In this document: one piece after another, positions 1 through 7,616 of the stretch
Layout: every line of letters starts with the position of its first letter
How positions within the stretch are numbered: the first letter of the stretch is position 1
NCBI RefSeq assembly: GCF_024807145.1
Contig: NZ_JANUCA010000001.1
Location: forward strand, 310,001-374,000
From: Microbacterium sp. AK031
Lineage (GTDB): Bacteria; Actinomycetota; Actinomycetes; Actinomycetales; Microbacteriaceae
DNA: 64,000 bases
Reading direction: 5' to 3'
The notes under the pieces: generated by a model
What the model saw: the letters and a program-made list of their open reading frames with translations, nothing else
What the model was told of the DNA's origin: nothing
Databases searched by the model: none
Made by a program: the position numbers and the translations under genes

Positions 1-397
1 GGAGCAGGTCGCCCTTCCGCAGGAACTCGCGTGGCGCTACCCGAACGAGCTTTCCGGAGGTCAGCGGCAGCGCGTCGCGATCGCCCGTGCACTCGCGTTG
101 AAGCCTGACATCGTGGTGCTCGACGAGGCGGTATCCGCTCTGGACGTTCTGGTGCAGGATCAGATCCTGAATCTGCTCTCCGATCTGCAAGCGGAACTCG
201 GCTTGACCTACCTGTTCATCACGCACGACCTCGCCGTCGTCCGCGTCGCCGCGGATCTGGTGTGCGTGATGGAGAAGGGACGCATCGTCGAACAGGGCAC
301 GGTAGACGACATCTTCAGCAACCCGCAGCAGGAGTACACGAGCAGACTGCTCGAGGCCATCCCCGGGGCCTCGCTGCCGCTGGGCGGCGTCGGCTGA
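1..397 (+). CDS. ABC transporter ATP-binding protein, peptide/nickel type (3' part only)
   Basis: The reading frame is open from the window edge (frame starts at base 2), so the N-terminus with the Walker A motif is missing. Visible are the ABC signature ELSGGQRQR (about bases 47-73), the Walker B region [12 protein letters not shown], and the switch His in FITHDLAVV. The C-terminal stretch [22 protein letters not shown] is typical of OppF/DppF-like subunits of oligopeptide importers. The substrate cannot be told from this fragment. Its stop overlaps the start of the next gene by one base (TGATG), so the two are probably co-transcribed. Confidence 0.9.
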   Translation, partial: EQVALPQELAWRYPNELSGGQRQRVAIARALALKPDIVVLDEAVSALDVLVQDQILNLLSDLQAELGLTYLFITHDLAVVRVAADLVCVMEKGRIVEQGTVDDIFSNPQQEYTSRLLEAIPGASLPLGGVG

Positions 398-948
398 TGC
401 CGAGGGCCAGGCCGTCACGGGTCTTCCGGGTCACCGGGGCTGCCTGGCTGCTCGGCATCACAGCTGCGATGGCTGCGGCGTTGCTGCTCGAGGCGGCGGT
501 CCGAACGGGCCCCGTCAGCGCTCTGCTGCTCGCGCCATGGTTGCTGCTCGTGCTCTGGGTGATCTACGTCGTGGGCATCGCCTCGGACGTCCGTGCTGAC
601 GTCGCCGGAGTCGGCGTCCAGAATCTCCTCCGCCGCACCTGGGTGCCGTGGAGCCGAGTGAAGCGGATCGCCATGCGTTGGCAGATTGAACTGACGCTCG
701 ATCACGGCGGGGTCGTGAGGTGCTTCGGCGGGCCGTCCCGCTCGCGGCCGCGCCGCCTCGGACCGGGACGCACCCGGGAGGATGCAGACGAGGGGGCGGA
801 AGACGGCATCGCGAAGCTTCAGCGCCTGCGTCTGGCGGCGGACGGGCCGTCGGATGCCGCTGTCGTGCGCGCTTGGGACTGGCCGTCGATCATCGCGTTC
901 GGGGTCGTCGCCGTCTGGGCGGTCATCGCGGTCGTCGCCACACGCTGA
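397..948 (+). CDS. Two-TM PH-domain-like membrane protein
   Basis: A 183-residue protein. The ATG at 397 is used because it forms a TGATG junction with the upstream ABC gene; the longer open frame starting at 262 only shadows that gene. Two hydrophobic segments lie near residues 15-60, followed by a soluble stretch (DVRADVAGVGVQNLLRR...VPWSRV) that resembles the bacterial PH-like domains of small actinobacterial membrane proteins, and another hydrophobic helix ends the protein (about 160-182). No catalytic motif is visible and the function is unknown. It converges with the CPBP gene with a 22-bp gap. Confidence 0.7.
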   Translation: MPRARPSRVFRVTGAAWLLGITAAMAAALLLEAAVRTGPVSALLLAPWLLLVLWVIYVVGIASDVRADVAGVGVQNLLRRTWVPWSRVKRIAMRWQIELTLDHGGVVRCFGGPSRSRPRRLGPGRTREDADEGAEDGIAKLQRLRLAADGPSDAAVVRAWDWPSIIAFGVVAVWAVIAVVATR

Positions 949-970
949 CATCTCTGAGGCAGAGCGAAAC

Positions 971-1762
971 TCAGCCGGTCAGGCCGAAGAGCGCCGGGAA
1001 CGTCGCCGCGGCCCAGGGATAGCCGACGAACGCCAGCGCGTCGATCAGGAAGTGCGCGACCAGGAACGGCAGCAGCCTGCCGGTGCGAGCGAAGAACCAG
1101 CCGAACAGCAGCCCCATCGCGAGGTTGCCGACGAAAGCGCCGGGCCCCTGATACAGGTGATAGCTCGCGCGAAGCACAGAGGTCGCGATGATGATCGGCC
1201 AGATGCCCCAGCCGAGCTGCTTAAGGCGGAAGAACAGGTACCCGAGCACGACGAACTCCTCCATGAGTGCCGCACGGGCGGCGGAGAGCAGCAGAACGGG
1301 CACCGTCCACCAGTAGTTGTCGAGGCTTCCGGGATTCACGGCGACGAACAGTCCCAGCATCCGACCGCCGGTATACAGCGCGAGGCCGGGGAGGCCGATG
1401 GCCAGGACGAGCAGGATGCCGCGGCCGATGTCGCGGCCCACTCGGGTGCCGTCGAGTCCGAGCCTGCCGAGGTGCGGGCGCGAGACCCGCCACAGCAGGA
1501 AGCACACCAGCAGCACCGGCACGATCGAGAAGGCGATCCCGAGCACCTGGTAGATGAGATCGAAGATCTCGCGGTCGCTGCGTGAGGGGTTCAGCGTTGC
1601 GGTCTGGTCGGCGAGCGGAACGGAATCAGTGAGTCGGTACGCGAGCTGCACGATCGCGTACACAGCGGATTCGCCGAGGCCGAGCGCCAGCACGATGGTG
1701 GTCTCCCACCGGATGCGCGCACGCGAAGGCGCAGGGCTGAGGGTGGCCGTCGAGGAGTGCAC
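971..1762 (-). CDS. CPBP-family intramembrane metalloprotease
   Basis: A 263-residue polytopic membrane protein. The C-terminal half carries the CPBP/Abi signature: the EE pair at residues 168-169, a His in ASYHLYQG (H202) and HFLID (H237...D241). The Arg usually found in the EExxxR motif is Leu here. Known relatives are CAAX prenyl endopeptidases, bacteriocin self-immunity proteins and uncharacterised membrane proteases; no substrate can be inferred. The GTG start at 1762 is supported by TAGCAT at 1769-1774, exactly 6 nt upstream, consistent with a leaderless message. Confidence 0.85.
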   Translation of the reverse strand: MHSSTATLSPAPSRARIRWETTIVLALGLGESAVYAIVQLAYRLTDSVPLADQTATLNPSRSDREIFDLIYQVLGIAFSIVPVLLVCFLLWRVSRPHLGRLGLDGTRVGRDIGRGILLVLAIGLPGLALYTGGRMLGLFVAVNPGSLDNYWWTVPVLLLSAARAALMEEFVVLGYLFFRLKQLGWGIWPIIIATSVLRASYHLYQGPGAFVGNLAMGLLFGWFFARTGRLLPFLVAHFLIDALAFVGYPWAAATFPALFGLTG

Positions 1763-1768
1763 AGCCTG

Positions 1769-1774
1769 ATGCTA
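1769..1774 (-). promoter_or_regulatory. -10 element, leaderless start of CPBP protease gene
   Basis: TAGCAT lies 6 nt before the GTG at 1762, so transcription would begin at or next to the start codon. Confidence 0.6.
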
Positions 1775-1872
1775 CGGGAGGTTGTGATGTCCGCTCAGAG
1801 AGCGATCAGCGATCGTGCGATATCCTGTACCGTCGGCATCCCGGCATTTCCCCTCCCTTTTAGGAAACTTGC

Positions 1873-3786
1873 ATGGCGCACGCCCTTCGCTCAGACCTCC
1901 GCAATGTCGCTATCGTCGCGCACGTCGACCACGGCAAGACCACGCTCGTCGATGCGATGCTTCGCCAGACGGGCTCCTTCGGCGAGCACGCGCACGTGGA
2001 TGAACGCGCCATGGACTCGAACGACCTCGAGCGCGAAAAGGGCATCACGATCCTCGCGAAGAACACCGCGATAACCTACAGGGGCGCTCACGCGAACGGT
2101 CAGGACATCACGATCAACGTGATCGACACCCCCGGCCACGCCGACTTCGGTGGCGAGGTCGAGCGGGGCCTGTCGATGGTGGACGGCGTCGTGCTGCTCG
2201 TCGACGCATCCGAGGGTCCGCTGCCGCAGACGCGCTTCGTGCTGCGCAAGGCGCTCGAGGCCAAGCTGCCCGTCATCCTCCTCGTGAACAAGACCGACCG
2301 TCCTGACGCGCGCATTCCCGAGGTCGAGGAAGAAGCCCATGACCTGCTGCTGGGCCTTGCCTCCGACCTGGTCGACGATGTGCCCGACCTCGACGTCGAC
2401 GCACTCCTCGACGTGCCGGTCGTGTACGCATCCGGCCGCGCCGGTGCCGCGTCGCGCAACCGCCCTGAGAACGGCTCGCTTCCGGACAACGCCGATCTCG
2501 AGCCCCTGTTCGAGGCCATCCTCGAGCACATCCCCGCACCGTCCTACGATGACGAGGCGCCGCTGCAGGCCTGGGTCACGAACCTCGACTCCAGCCCGTT
2601 CCTCGGTCGCCTCGCGCTGCTTCGCGTCTTCAACGGCACGCTGAAGAAGGGCCAGACTGTCGCCTGGGTCCGTGCCGACGGCACCCACCAGAACGCCCGC
2701 ATCACCGAGCTGCTGAAGACCCGAGCTCTGGAGCGCTACCCGGCCGAGAGCGCAGCCCCCGGCGACATCGTCGCCATCGCCGGCTTCGAGGACATCACGA
2801 TCGGCGAGACCATCGCCGACCCTGACGATGTGCGCCCGCTGCCGCAGATCCACGTCGACGACCCCGCGATCTCGATGACCATCGGCACGAACACATCGCC
2901 ACTGATGGGCAAGGTCAAGGGTCACAAGCTGACAGCCCGCATGGTGAAGGACCGCCTCGACCGCGAGCTGATCGGTAACGTCTCGCTCAAGGTCGTCGAC
3001 ATCGGACGCCCCGATGCCTGGGAGGTGCAGGGCCGCGGCGAGCTGGCCCTCGCCATCCTCGTGGAGAACATGCGACGTGAGGGCTTCGAGCTCACCGTCG
3101 GCAAGCCCCAGGTGGTCACGAAGAAGGTCGACGGCAAGACGCACGAGCCGTACGAGCACCTCACGATCGATGCTCCGGAGGAGTACCTCGGCGCCATCAC
3201 TCAGCTGCTGGCAGCCCGCAAGGGCCGCATGGACAACATGATCAACCACGGCACCGGCTGGGTGCGCATGGAGTTCATCGTCCCCTCGCGCGGTCTGATC
3301 GGATTCCGCACCGAGTTCCTCACCACTACCCGCGGCACCGGCATCGCCAACGCCATCTCGCACGGGTACGACGCCTGGGCCGGCCACATCACCACCCGCC
3401 AGAACGGCTCGATCGTCGCGGACCGTCAGGGTGTCGTCACCCCGTTCGCCATGATCGCCCTGCAGGAGCGGATGTCGTTCTTCGTGCAGCCCACCCAGGA
3501 GGTCTACGAGGGCATGGTCATCGGCGAGAACTCGCGCGCCGACGACATGGACGTGAACATCACCAAGGAGAAGAAGCTCACGAACATGCGTGCAGCGAGC
3601 TCCGACTCGTTCGAGTCGATGACGCCTCCTCGCCAGCTCACGCTCGAGGAGAGCCTCGAGTTCGCCCGTGACGACGAGTGCGTCGAGGTGACGCCTGAGG
3701 TCGTGCGCATCCGCAAGGTCAACCTCGATGCGAACGTCCGCGGTCGCGAGACCTCGCGTCTGAAGCGTCAGGACGCCAACGCGTAA
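1873..3786 (+). CDS. typA: Ribosome-associated GTPase TypA/BipA
   Basis: A 637-residue translational GTPase of full family length. G motifs: AHVDHGKT (16-23), REKGITI (54-60), DTPGHADF (85-92) and NKTD (139-142). EF-G-like domains II, III and V follow, then the BipA-specific C-terminal domain ([11 protein letters not shown], about 570-580). TypA binds the 70S ribosome and helps 50S assembly and stress or cold adaptation in other bacteria. The ATG at 1873 is preceded by AGGA at 1862-1865, a plausible ribosome-binding site, and by a near-consensus TAGGAA 6 nt upstream, so either a short-leader or a leaderless start is possible. In M. tuberculosis the homologue (Rv1165) sits in the same broader neighbourhood as fdxC, dapC and dapD. 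Confidence 0.97.
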   Translation: MAHALRSDLRNVAIVAHVDHGKTTLVDAMLRQTGSFGEHAHVDERAMDSNDLEREKGITILAKNTAITYRGAHANGQDITINVIDTPGHADFGGEVERGLSMVDGVVLLVDASEGPLPQTRFVLRKALEAKLPVILLVNKTDRPDARIPEVEEEAHDLLLGLASDLVDDVPDLDVDALLDVPVVYASGRAGAASRNRPENGSLPDNADLEPLFEAILEHIPAPSYDDEAPLQAWVTNLDSSPFLGRLALLRVFNGTLKKGQTVAWVRADGTHQNARITELLKTRALERYPAESAAPGDIVAIAGFEDITIGETIADPDDVRPLPQIHVDDPAISMTIGTNTSPLMGKVKGHKLTARMVKDRLDRELIGNVSLKVVDIGRPDAWEVQGRGELALAILVENMRREGFELTVGKPQVVTKKVDGKTHEPYEHLTIDAPEEYLGAITQLLAARKGRMDNMINHGTGWVRMEFIVPSRGLIGFRTEFLTTTRGTGIANAISHGYDAWAGHITTRQNGSIVADRQGVVTPFAMIALQERMSFFVQPTQEVYEGMVIGENSRADDMDVNITKEKKLTNMRAASSDSFESMTPPRQLTLEESLEFARDDECVEVTPEVVRIRKVNLDANVRGRETSRLKRQDANA

Positions 3787-3799
3787 CAGCCTTCGCGCT

Positions 3800-3856
3800 G
3801 ACGCCCCCTCTGGCCGCCGATGCCCTCTCTCAGCCACGTTCGGCGGAGGGGGCGTC
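3800..3856 (+). terminator. Imperfect hairpin after typA
   Basis: The arm at 3800-3809 (GACGCCCCCT) is the exact complement of 3847-3856, with further CCGCC/GGCGG pairing inside. It follows the typA stop by 14 bp. There is no clear U tract, so termination is plausible but unproven. Confidence 0.4.
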
Positions 3857-3879
3857 GACGCGTGGAGGGGGCGTCGACG
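3845..3879. repeat. 16-bp direct repeat downstream of typA
   Basis: GGAGGGGGCGTCGACG occurs at 3845-3860 and again at 3864-3879. Both copies could pair with the upstream arm at 3800-3809, giving alternative hairpins. Confidence 0.7.
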
Positions 3880-3908
3880 TGCGTGGAAGCGGGAGAAGCG
3901 GATGCTGC

Positions 3909-4454
3909 TCAGCGCAGCTCTGAGACGAGCACCGCACTCGTGCCGGGTTCGAGCGCCTCGAACACGTGCGGGGCATCGCCCGGGTACGAGAGATAGTCGC
4001 CGGGGGAGAGTCTGACAGGCGCAGCTGCAGGGCCGATGTGCGCAGCGCCTGTCATGAGGATGACGTGCTCTGTCGTGCCGTTGTGGTGCGGCATGGAACG
4101 ACGCGGCTCACCGGGCTCCGCCCTGATCACGTAGAGGTCGCGTCGCGCGCCGGGGGGACTCGCGGACAGGAGCGTCGCACCGTACGGTGCGGCTGCGGAG
4201 GGCACTGCGTCGAGTTCATCGGCTCGGATCAGCGTCGGAGCATTCGCCGGTTGGTCGACGAGGACAGCGAATGGGATGCCGAGGGCATCGCCGAGAGCCC
4301 ATAGGGTCTCGACGCTGGGGTTTCCCGTGCCGGTCTCCAGCTGAGACACCGTCGCCTTCGAGATGCCGGCGCGACGCGCGAGTTCGGAGATGCTGAGACC
4401 CGCGGATTCGCGCTCACGGCGAAGCGCACGTCCGATCCGGGAGGCGAGTTCCAT
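3909..4454 (-). CDS. XRE-family regulator with C-terminal cupin domain
   Basis: A 181-residue protein with an N-terminal helix-turn-helix of the lambda-repressor/XRE type (about residues 5-62, with LSISELARRAGISKATVSQLE) and a cupin sensor domain (about 110-178, with PHHNGTTEHVILMTG and SPGDYLSYPGDAPHVFEA). It is transcribed divergently from azlCD, and XRE-cupin regulators often control the transporter next to them; regulation of azlCD is therefore inferred. The intergenic region holds a perfect 14-bp palindrome and a second imperfect one. The ATG at 4454 lies 6 nt after CATACT, a near-consensus -10. Confidence 0.88.
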   Translation of the reverse strand: MELASRIGRALRRERESAGLSISELARRAGISKATVSQLETGTGNPSVETLWALGDALGIPFAVLVDQPANAPTLIRADELDAVPSAAAPYGATLLSASPPGARRDLYVIRAEPGEPRRSMPHHNGTTEHVILMTGAAHIGPAAAPVRLSPGDYLSYPGDAPHVFEALEPGTSAVLVSELR

Positions 4455-4467
4455 GTGTTCAGTATGT

Positions 4468-4481
4468 CAAACGATCGTTTG
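4468..4481. promoter_or_regulatory. Palindromic operator candidate between XRE regulator and azlC
   Basis: CAAACGATCGTTTG is a perfect 14-bp palindrome in the 97-bp divergent intergenic region, placed just upstream of a candidate -35 for azlC. An imperfect relative, GCGAACGGTTTGC (4534-4546), lies just before the azlC start. This is the expected layout for autoregulation plus control of the transporter. Confidence 0.55.
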
Positions 4482-4483
4482 CT

Positions 4484-4512
4484 TTGACTAGCGAGCGTCA
4501 AGCGCTCACAAT
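4484..4512 (+). promoter_or_regulatory. Candidate sigma-70-type promoter for azlCD
   Basis: TTGACT (4484-4489), then 17 nt, then CACAAT (4507-4512). It abuts the 4468-4481 palindrome, so a bound regulator would overlap the polymerase site. Confidence 0.4.
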
Positions 4513-4551
4513 GGGCACCAGGTATCCATCGAAGCGAACGGTTTGCATCAC

Positions 4552-5265
4552 ATGTCACAGCGACGCGAAGTCTGGCGCGAGGGGTTCGGTGTAGCCATCG
4601 CCACCAGCGCCTACGGCATCTCGTTCGGGGCGCTCGCCGTGGCATCAGGCCTCGACATCTGGCAGACCTGCGTGCTGAGCCTGCTGATGTTCACCGGCGG
4701 ATCGCAGTTCGCCTTCATCGGAGTGTTCGGAGCGGGCGGCGTCGGAGCGCTGCCTTCGGCGATCGCCTCGGCCGCTCTGCTCGGAGTGCGCAACCTCGCC
4801 TACAGCATGCGCATGTCGCCCATCATCGGAGGCGGCTTCTGGCGACGCACCGCTGCCGCACAGGTCACGATCGACGAATCCACCGCTGTGGCGATCTCAC
4901 AGGGCTCGCCCTCGCTGAGCCGGCTGGGCTTCTGGGTCACCGGGCTCGGCGTCTTCATCGGCTGGAACATCACCACCCTGGTCGGCGCGATGCTCGGCGA
5001 CGTGCTGGGCGACCCGAAGTCATGGGGGCTGGATGCTGCGGCTGCAGCGGCCTTCCTCGCGCTGTTGTGGCCGCGGCTGAAACAGCGGCAGGCGATCGCC
5101 GTCGGCGTCGCTGCAGCGGTGATCGCGGCATCCCTCACGCCCGTCATGATGCCCGGCCTGCCGGTGCTGGTGACAGCAGTGGTCGCGATCGTCGTCGGCT
5201 GGTTCAATTGGCTGGGGCGTGACGACACACGGCCATCGGCAGCGGCGACGGAGGCGAGAGCATGA
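4552..5265 (+). CDS. azlC: AzlC-family branched-chain amino acid exporter, large subunit
   Basis: A 237-residue polytopic membrane protein. The ATG at 4552 is preferred over an in-frame TTG at 4543. Family hallmarks include the glycine-rich GVAIATSAYGISFGALAVASG and FTGGSQFAFIGVFGAGG stretches. AzlC with AzlD forms a two-component exporter of branched-chain amino acids and analogues such as azaleucine in Bacillus; the substrate here is inferred from the family. The stop overlaps the azlD start (ATGA at 5262-5265), indicating translational coupling. A divergent XRE-cupin gene probably regulates it. Confidence 0.9.
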   Translation: MSQRREVWREGFGVAIATSAYGISFGALAVASGLDIWQTCVLSLLMFTGGSQFAFIGVFGAGGVGALPSAIASAALLGVRNLAYSMRMSPIIGGGFWRRTAAAQVTIDESTAVAISQGSPSLSRLGFWVTGLGVFIGWNITTLVGAMLGDVLGDPKSWGLDAAAAAAFLALLWPRLKQRQAIAVGVAAAVIAASLTPVMMPGLPVLVTAVVAIVVGWFNWLGRDDTRPSAAATEARA

Positions 5266-5576
5266 GCGTCTGGAGCGCGGTGCTTCTCGCCGCCTGCATC
5301 TGCGTCGTCCTGAAGGCGTTCGGGTACCTGATTCCCGCGCACTTCCTCGAAGCGCCGCGCCCCGCCCGCATCTCCGATCTGCTGACCGTGGCGCTGCTCG
5401 CCGCACTCGTCGCCGTGCAGACGCTCGGGAGCGGCCAGGCCGTCGTGGTAGACGCCAGGTTCCCCGCCGTGCTGGTTGCTGCCGGCTTGCTGTATCTGCG
5501 TCAGTCGTTCCTCGTGGTCGTGATCGCCGCGGCCGGCGTCGCGGCACTTCTGCGGCTCGTCGGCTGGGCTGCCTGA
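5262..5576 (+). CDS. azlD: AzlD-family membrane protein, small subunit of the exporter
   Basis: A 104-residue protein with three or four hydrophobic helices, normal for AzlD. It contains LKAFGYLIPAHFLE and VDARFPAVLVAAGLLYLRQSF, matching the family pattern in which a conserved D-x-R-x-x-G-like segment sits between helices. It starts on the ATGA overlap with azlC and is presumed to form the exporter with it. Confidence 0.9.
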   Translation: MSVWSAVLLAACICVVLKAFGYLIPAHFLEAPRPARISDLLTVALLAALVAVQTLGSGQAVVVDARFPAVLVAAGLLYLRQSFLVVVIAAAGVAALLRLVGWAA

Positions 5577-5604
5577 CCTGCACGGGCATCGACGGCGCGG
5601 CGCG

Positions 5605-5610
5605 TAAAGT
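5605..5610 (+). promoter_or_regulatory. -10 element, leaderless start at 5617
   Basis: TAAAGT followed by 6 nt and the GTG at 5617. Confidence 0.6.
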
Positions 5611-5616
5611 GGGGGA

Positions 5617-6000
5617 GTGCCGAATTGGATCTCCCGAGGACTGTCCTGGGTTGCGGCCGTCCTCGTCGGCGTGGTCTACGGGACGGCAGGAACCATCGCC
5701 CACAGCCTCATGTGGGGTGTCATCCCCATCGGGATGATCGTGGCAGCCATCGCCTGCGCCGCGCTGCTCGTGGCGGTGCGGGCGTTGACGCACGATCGCG
5801 GCGCTACGGTCGCCACGGCGCTCGGGATGCTGGGAATGGTGATGATCATCTCCGGGCCGGGCCCCGGCGGTTCTGTCATCGTGCCGAACACGCCGATAGG
5901 GCAGATCTGGATGTACCTCGTCGCCGGTATCGCGTTGCTCGTGATCGCGTGGCCGAACCTGAAGCGTCCGCCGAGCCGGACCATGGCCGACGGGTCGTAG
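5617..6000 (+). CDS. Four-TM hypothetical membrane protein upstream of fdxA
   Basis: A 127-residue, strongly hydrophobic protein with about four predicted helices and a short basic tail. The GTG start is fixed by TAAAGT 6 nt upstream. I do not recognise a characterised family; it resembles the uncharacterised DUF6113-type proteins often seen beside ferredoxin genes in actinobacteria, but that assignment is from memory and weak. The -10 of fdxA (5998-6003) overlaps its stop codon, so fdxA can be read independently. Confidence 0.6.
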   Translation: MPNWISRGLSWVAAVLVGVVYGTAGTIAHSLMWGVIPIGMIVAAIACAALLVAVRALTHDRGATVATALGMLGMVMIISGPGPGGSVIVPNTPIGQIWMYLVAGIALLVIAWPNLKRPPSRTMADGS

Positions 6001-6003
6001 ACT
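5998..6003 (+). promoter_or_regulatory. -10 element, leaderless start of fdxA
   Basis: TAGACT overlaps the upstream stop codon and is followed by 6 nt and the GTG at 6010. Confidence 0.65.
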
Positions 6004-6009
6004 GGAGCG

Positions 6010-6330
6010 GTGACGTATGTGATCGCTCTCCCGTGCGTCGATGTCAAGGATCGTGCCTGCATCGACGAGTGCCCCGTTGACTGCATCTACGAGGGCGAGC
6101 GTTCGCTGTACATCCATCCCGACGAATGCGTGGACTGCGGCGCGTGCGAACCGGTCTGTCCGGTCGAGGCGATCTACTACGAGGACGACCTGCCCGAAGA
6201 ATGGGCCGACTACTACAAGGCGAACGTCGAGTTCTTCGATGAGGTCGGCTCACCCGGCGGCGCCGCCAAGGTCGGCGTCATCAAGTACGATCACCCGATC
6301 ATCGCCGCTCTTCCCCCGCAGGGAGAGTAA
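6010..6330 (+). CDS. fdxA: 7Fe ferredoxin FdxA/FdxC type
   Basis: A 106-residue ferredoxin. Cysteines at 9, 17, 21, 25, 40, 43, 46 and 50 fit the seven-iron pattern: one [3Fe-4S] cluster from C9/C17/C50 and one [4Fe-4S] cluster from C21/C40/C43/C46. The C-terminal extension with [17 protein letters not shown] is typical of actinobacterial FdxA. It is a low-potential electron carrier in the cytoplasm; the partner is unknown. The GTG start is supported by TAGACT 6 nt upstream. dapC follows after only 6 bp, an arrangement conserved in actinobacteria (Rv1177-Rv1178 in M. tuberculosis). Confidence 0.95.
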   Translation: MTYVIALPCVDVKDRACIDECPVDCIYEGERSLYIHPDECVDCGACEPVCPVEAIYYEDDLPEEWADYYKANVEFFDEVGSPGGAAKVGVIKYDHPIIAALPPQGE

Positions 6331-6336
6331 AGGGCT

Positions 6337-7449
6337 GTGGGCGTCCACGATCTCGCCGACTACCCCTGGGATGCAGTCGGCCCCTACCGTGAGCGTGCGG
6401 CACAGCATCCGGAAGGGCTTGTGGACCTCTCGATCGGGTCTCCAGTCGATCCGACCCCTGAGATCATCCGTCAGGCGCTCGCCGAGGCGACAGATGCCCA
6501 CTCGTACCCGCAGACCGTCGGCACACGCTCGCTGCGAGAAGCGATCGTCGCCTGGTACGCGCGTCGCCGCGGAGTACCCGATCTGACGGTCGACAATGTG
6601 CTGCCCACGATCGGTTCGAAGGAACTGGTCGCGCTGCTGCCGACGCTGCTCGGACTCGGCGATGGAGATATCGTCGTGTTCCCGCGGGTCGCATATCCGA
6701 CCTACGAGGTGGGCGCTCGCGTCGCCGGTGCGACACCGGTTGCGGAAGACGATCCCGCCCGGTGGCCCGAAGGCGCACGGCTCATCTGGATCAACACCCC
6801 TGGAAACCCGGATGGTCGCACCTGGACCACGGACGAGCTCGCCAACGCGGTGCGTCGGGCACGAGAGCTGGGTGCGGTGCTTGCCAGTGACGAGTGCTAC
6901 GCCGAGCTCGGCTGGGACGGTCGGTGGGCCGAAGAGCCGGTGCCGTCAGTGCTCGATCCGCGCGTGACCGGCGGAACGCGCAAGGGCCTGCTCAGCGTGT
7001 ACTCGCTCAGTAAGCAGTCCAACCTGGCCGGCTACCGCGCGGCCTTCGTGGCGGGATGTGCGCGCGTCGTCGGCGACCTGCTCACCGCTCGCAAGCACCT
7101 CGGGCTCATGCCCCCAGCGCCGGTGCAGCAAGCCATGGCCGTGGCTCTCGGAGATGATGCCCACGTCGCTGCGCAGAAGGAGCTCTATCGGGCGCGACGC
7201 GACCTGCTGCGGCCCGCGCTGCAGGCGGCCGGGTTCCGGATCGACGGCTCAGAGGCGGGACTGTACTTGTGGTCGACCGAGGGGAAGGACGCCTGGGAGT
7301 CGATGAGGCGCCTCGCTGATCTCGGCATCCTGGCAGGACCGGGACCGTTCTACGGCGCGGATTCCGGTCAGCACGTGCGGTTGTCGCTGACGGCGCCGCT
7401 CGAGCGTGTCGAAGCAGCGGCGAGCCGGTTGCATGGAGCATCTCTGTAG
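6337..7449 (+). CDS. dapC: Succinyldiaminopimelate aminotransferase DapC
   Basis: A 370-residue fold-type I PLP aminotransferase. The PLP lysine is K226 in SLSKQSNLAGYR; NTPGNPDG and the Asp-bearing SDECYAELGW are in the usual places. The location directly after fdxA, with dapD and dapE 3-5 kb away, supports assignment to the succinylase branch of meso-diaminopimelate/lysine synthesis, converting N-succinyl-2-amino-6-oxopimelate to N-succinyl-LL-DAP with glutamate as donor. The GTG start lies 6 bp after the fdxA stop, so the two are probably one transcript. Confidence 0.93.
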   Translation: MGVHDLADYPWDAVGPYRERAAQHPEGLVDLSIGSPVDPTPEIIRQALAEATDAHSYPQTVGTRSLREAIVAWYARRRGVPDLTVDNVLPTIGSKELVALLPTLLGLGDGDIVVFPRVAYPTYEVGARVAGATPVAEDDPARWPEGARLIWINTPGNPDGRTWTTDELANAVRRARELGAVLASDECYAELGWDGRWAEEPVPSVLDPRVTGGTRKGLLSVYSLSKQSNLAGYRAAFVAGCARVVGDLLTARKHLGLMPPAPVQQAMAVALGDDAHVAAQKELYRARRDLLRPALQAAGFRIDGSEAGLYLWSTEGKDAWESMRRLADLGILAGPGPFYGADSGQHVRLSLTAPLERVEAAASRLHGASL

Positions 7450-7509
7450 ATTCCCACGGTGACGGGCCGCCATCTCTTGGTGGATGTCACAGTAGGCCGA
7501 TACGGCGAC

Positions 7510-7515
7510 TAGGCT
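7510..7515 (+). promoter_or_regulatory. -10 element candidate for citrate synthase
   Basis: TAGGCT about 100 nt before the GTG at 7617. With AAGGAGG just before that start, this suggests a conventional mRNA leader of roughly 95 nt, unlike most neighbours. Confidence 0.45.
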
Positions 7516-7616
7516 GTAAAGGCGATTCGGTCGAGATCCGACCAGGCGCTCAGCGCTATGCATCGCCCTCGACGAATCAGACCGACAGGTCGAGCAAGAC
7601 GTACAAGGAGGACCGC

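Noticed and set aside
1891..3837. A 648-codon open frame antisense to typA
   Set aside because: Typical high-GC shadow ORF; its composition (Arg/Val/Asp/His-rich repeats) has no domain, while typA on the other strand is unambiguous.
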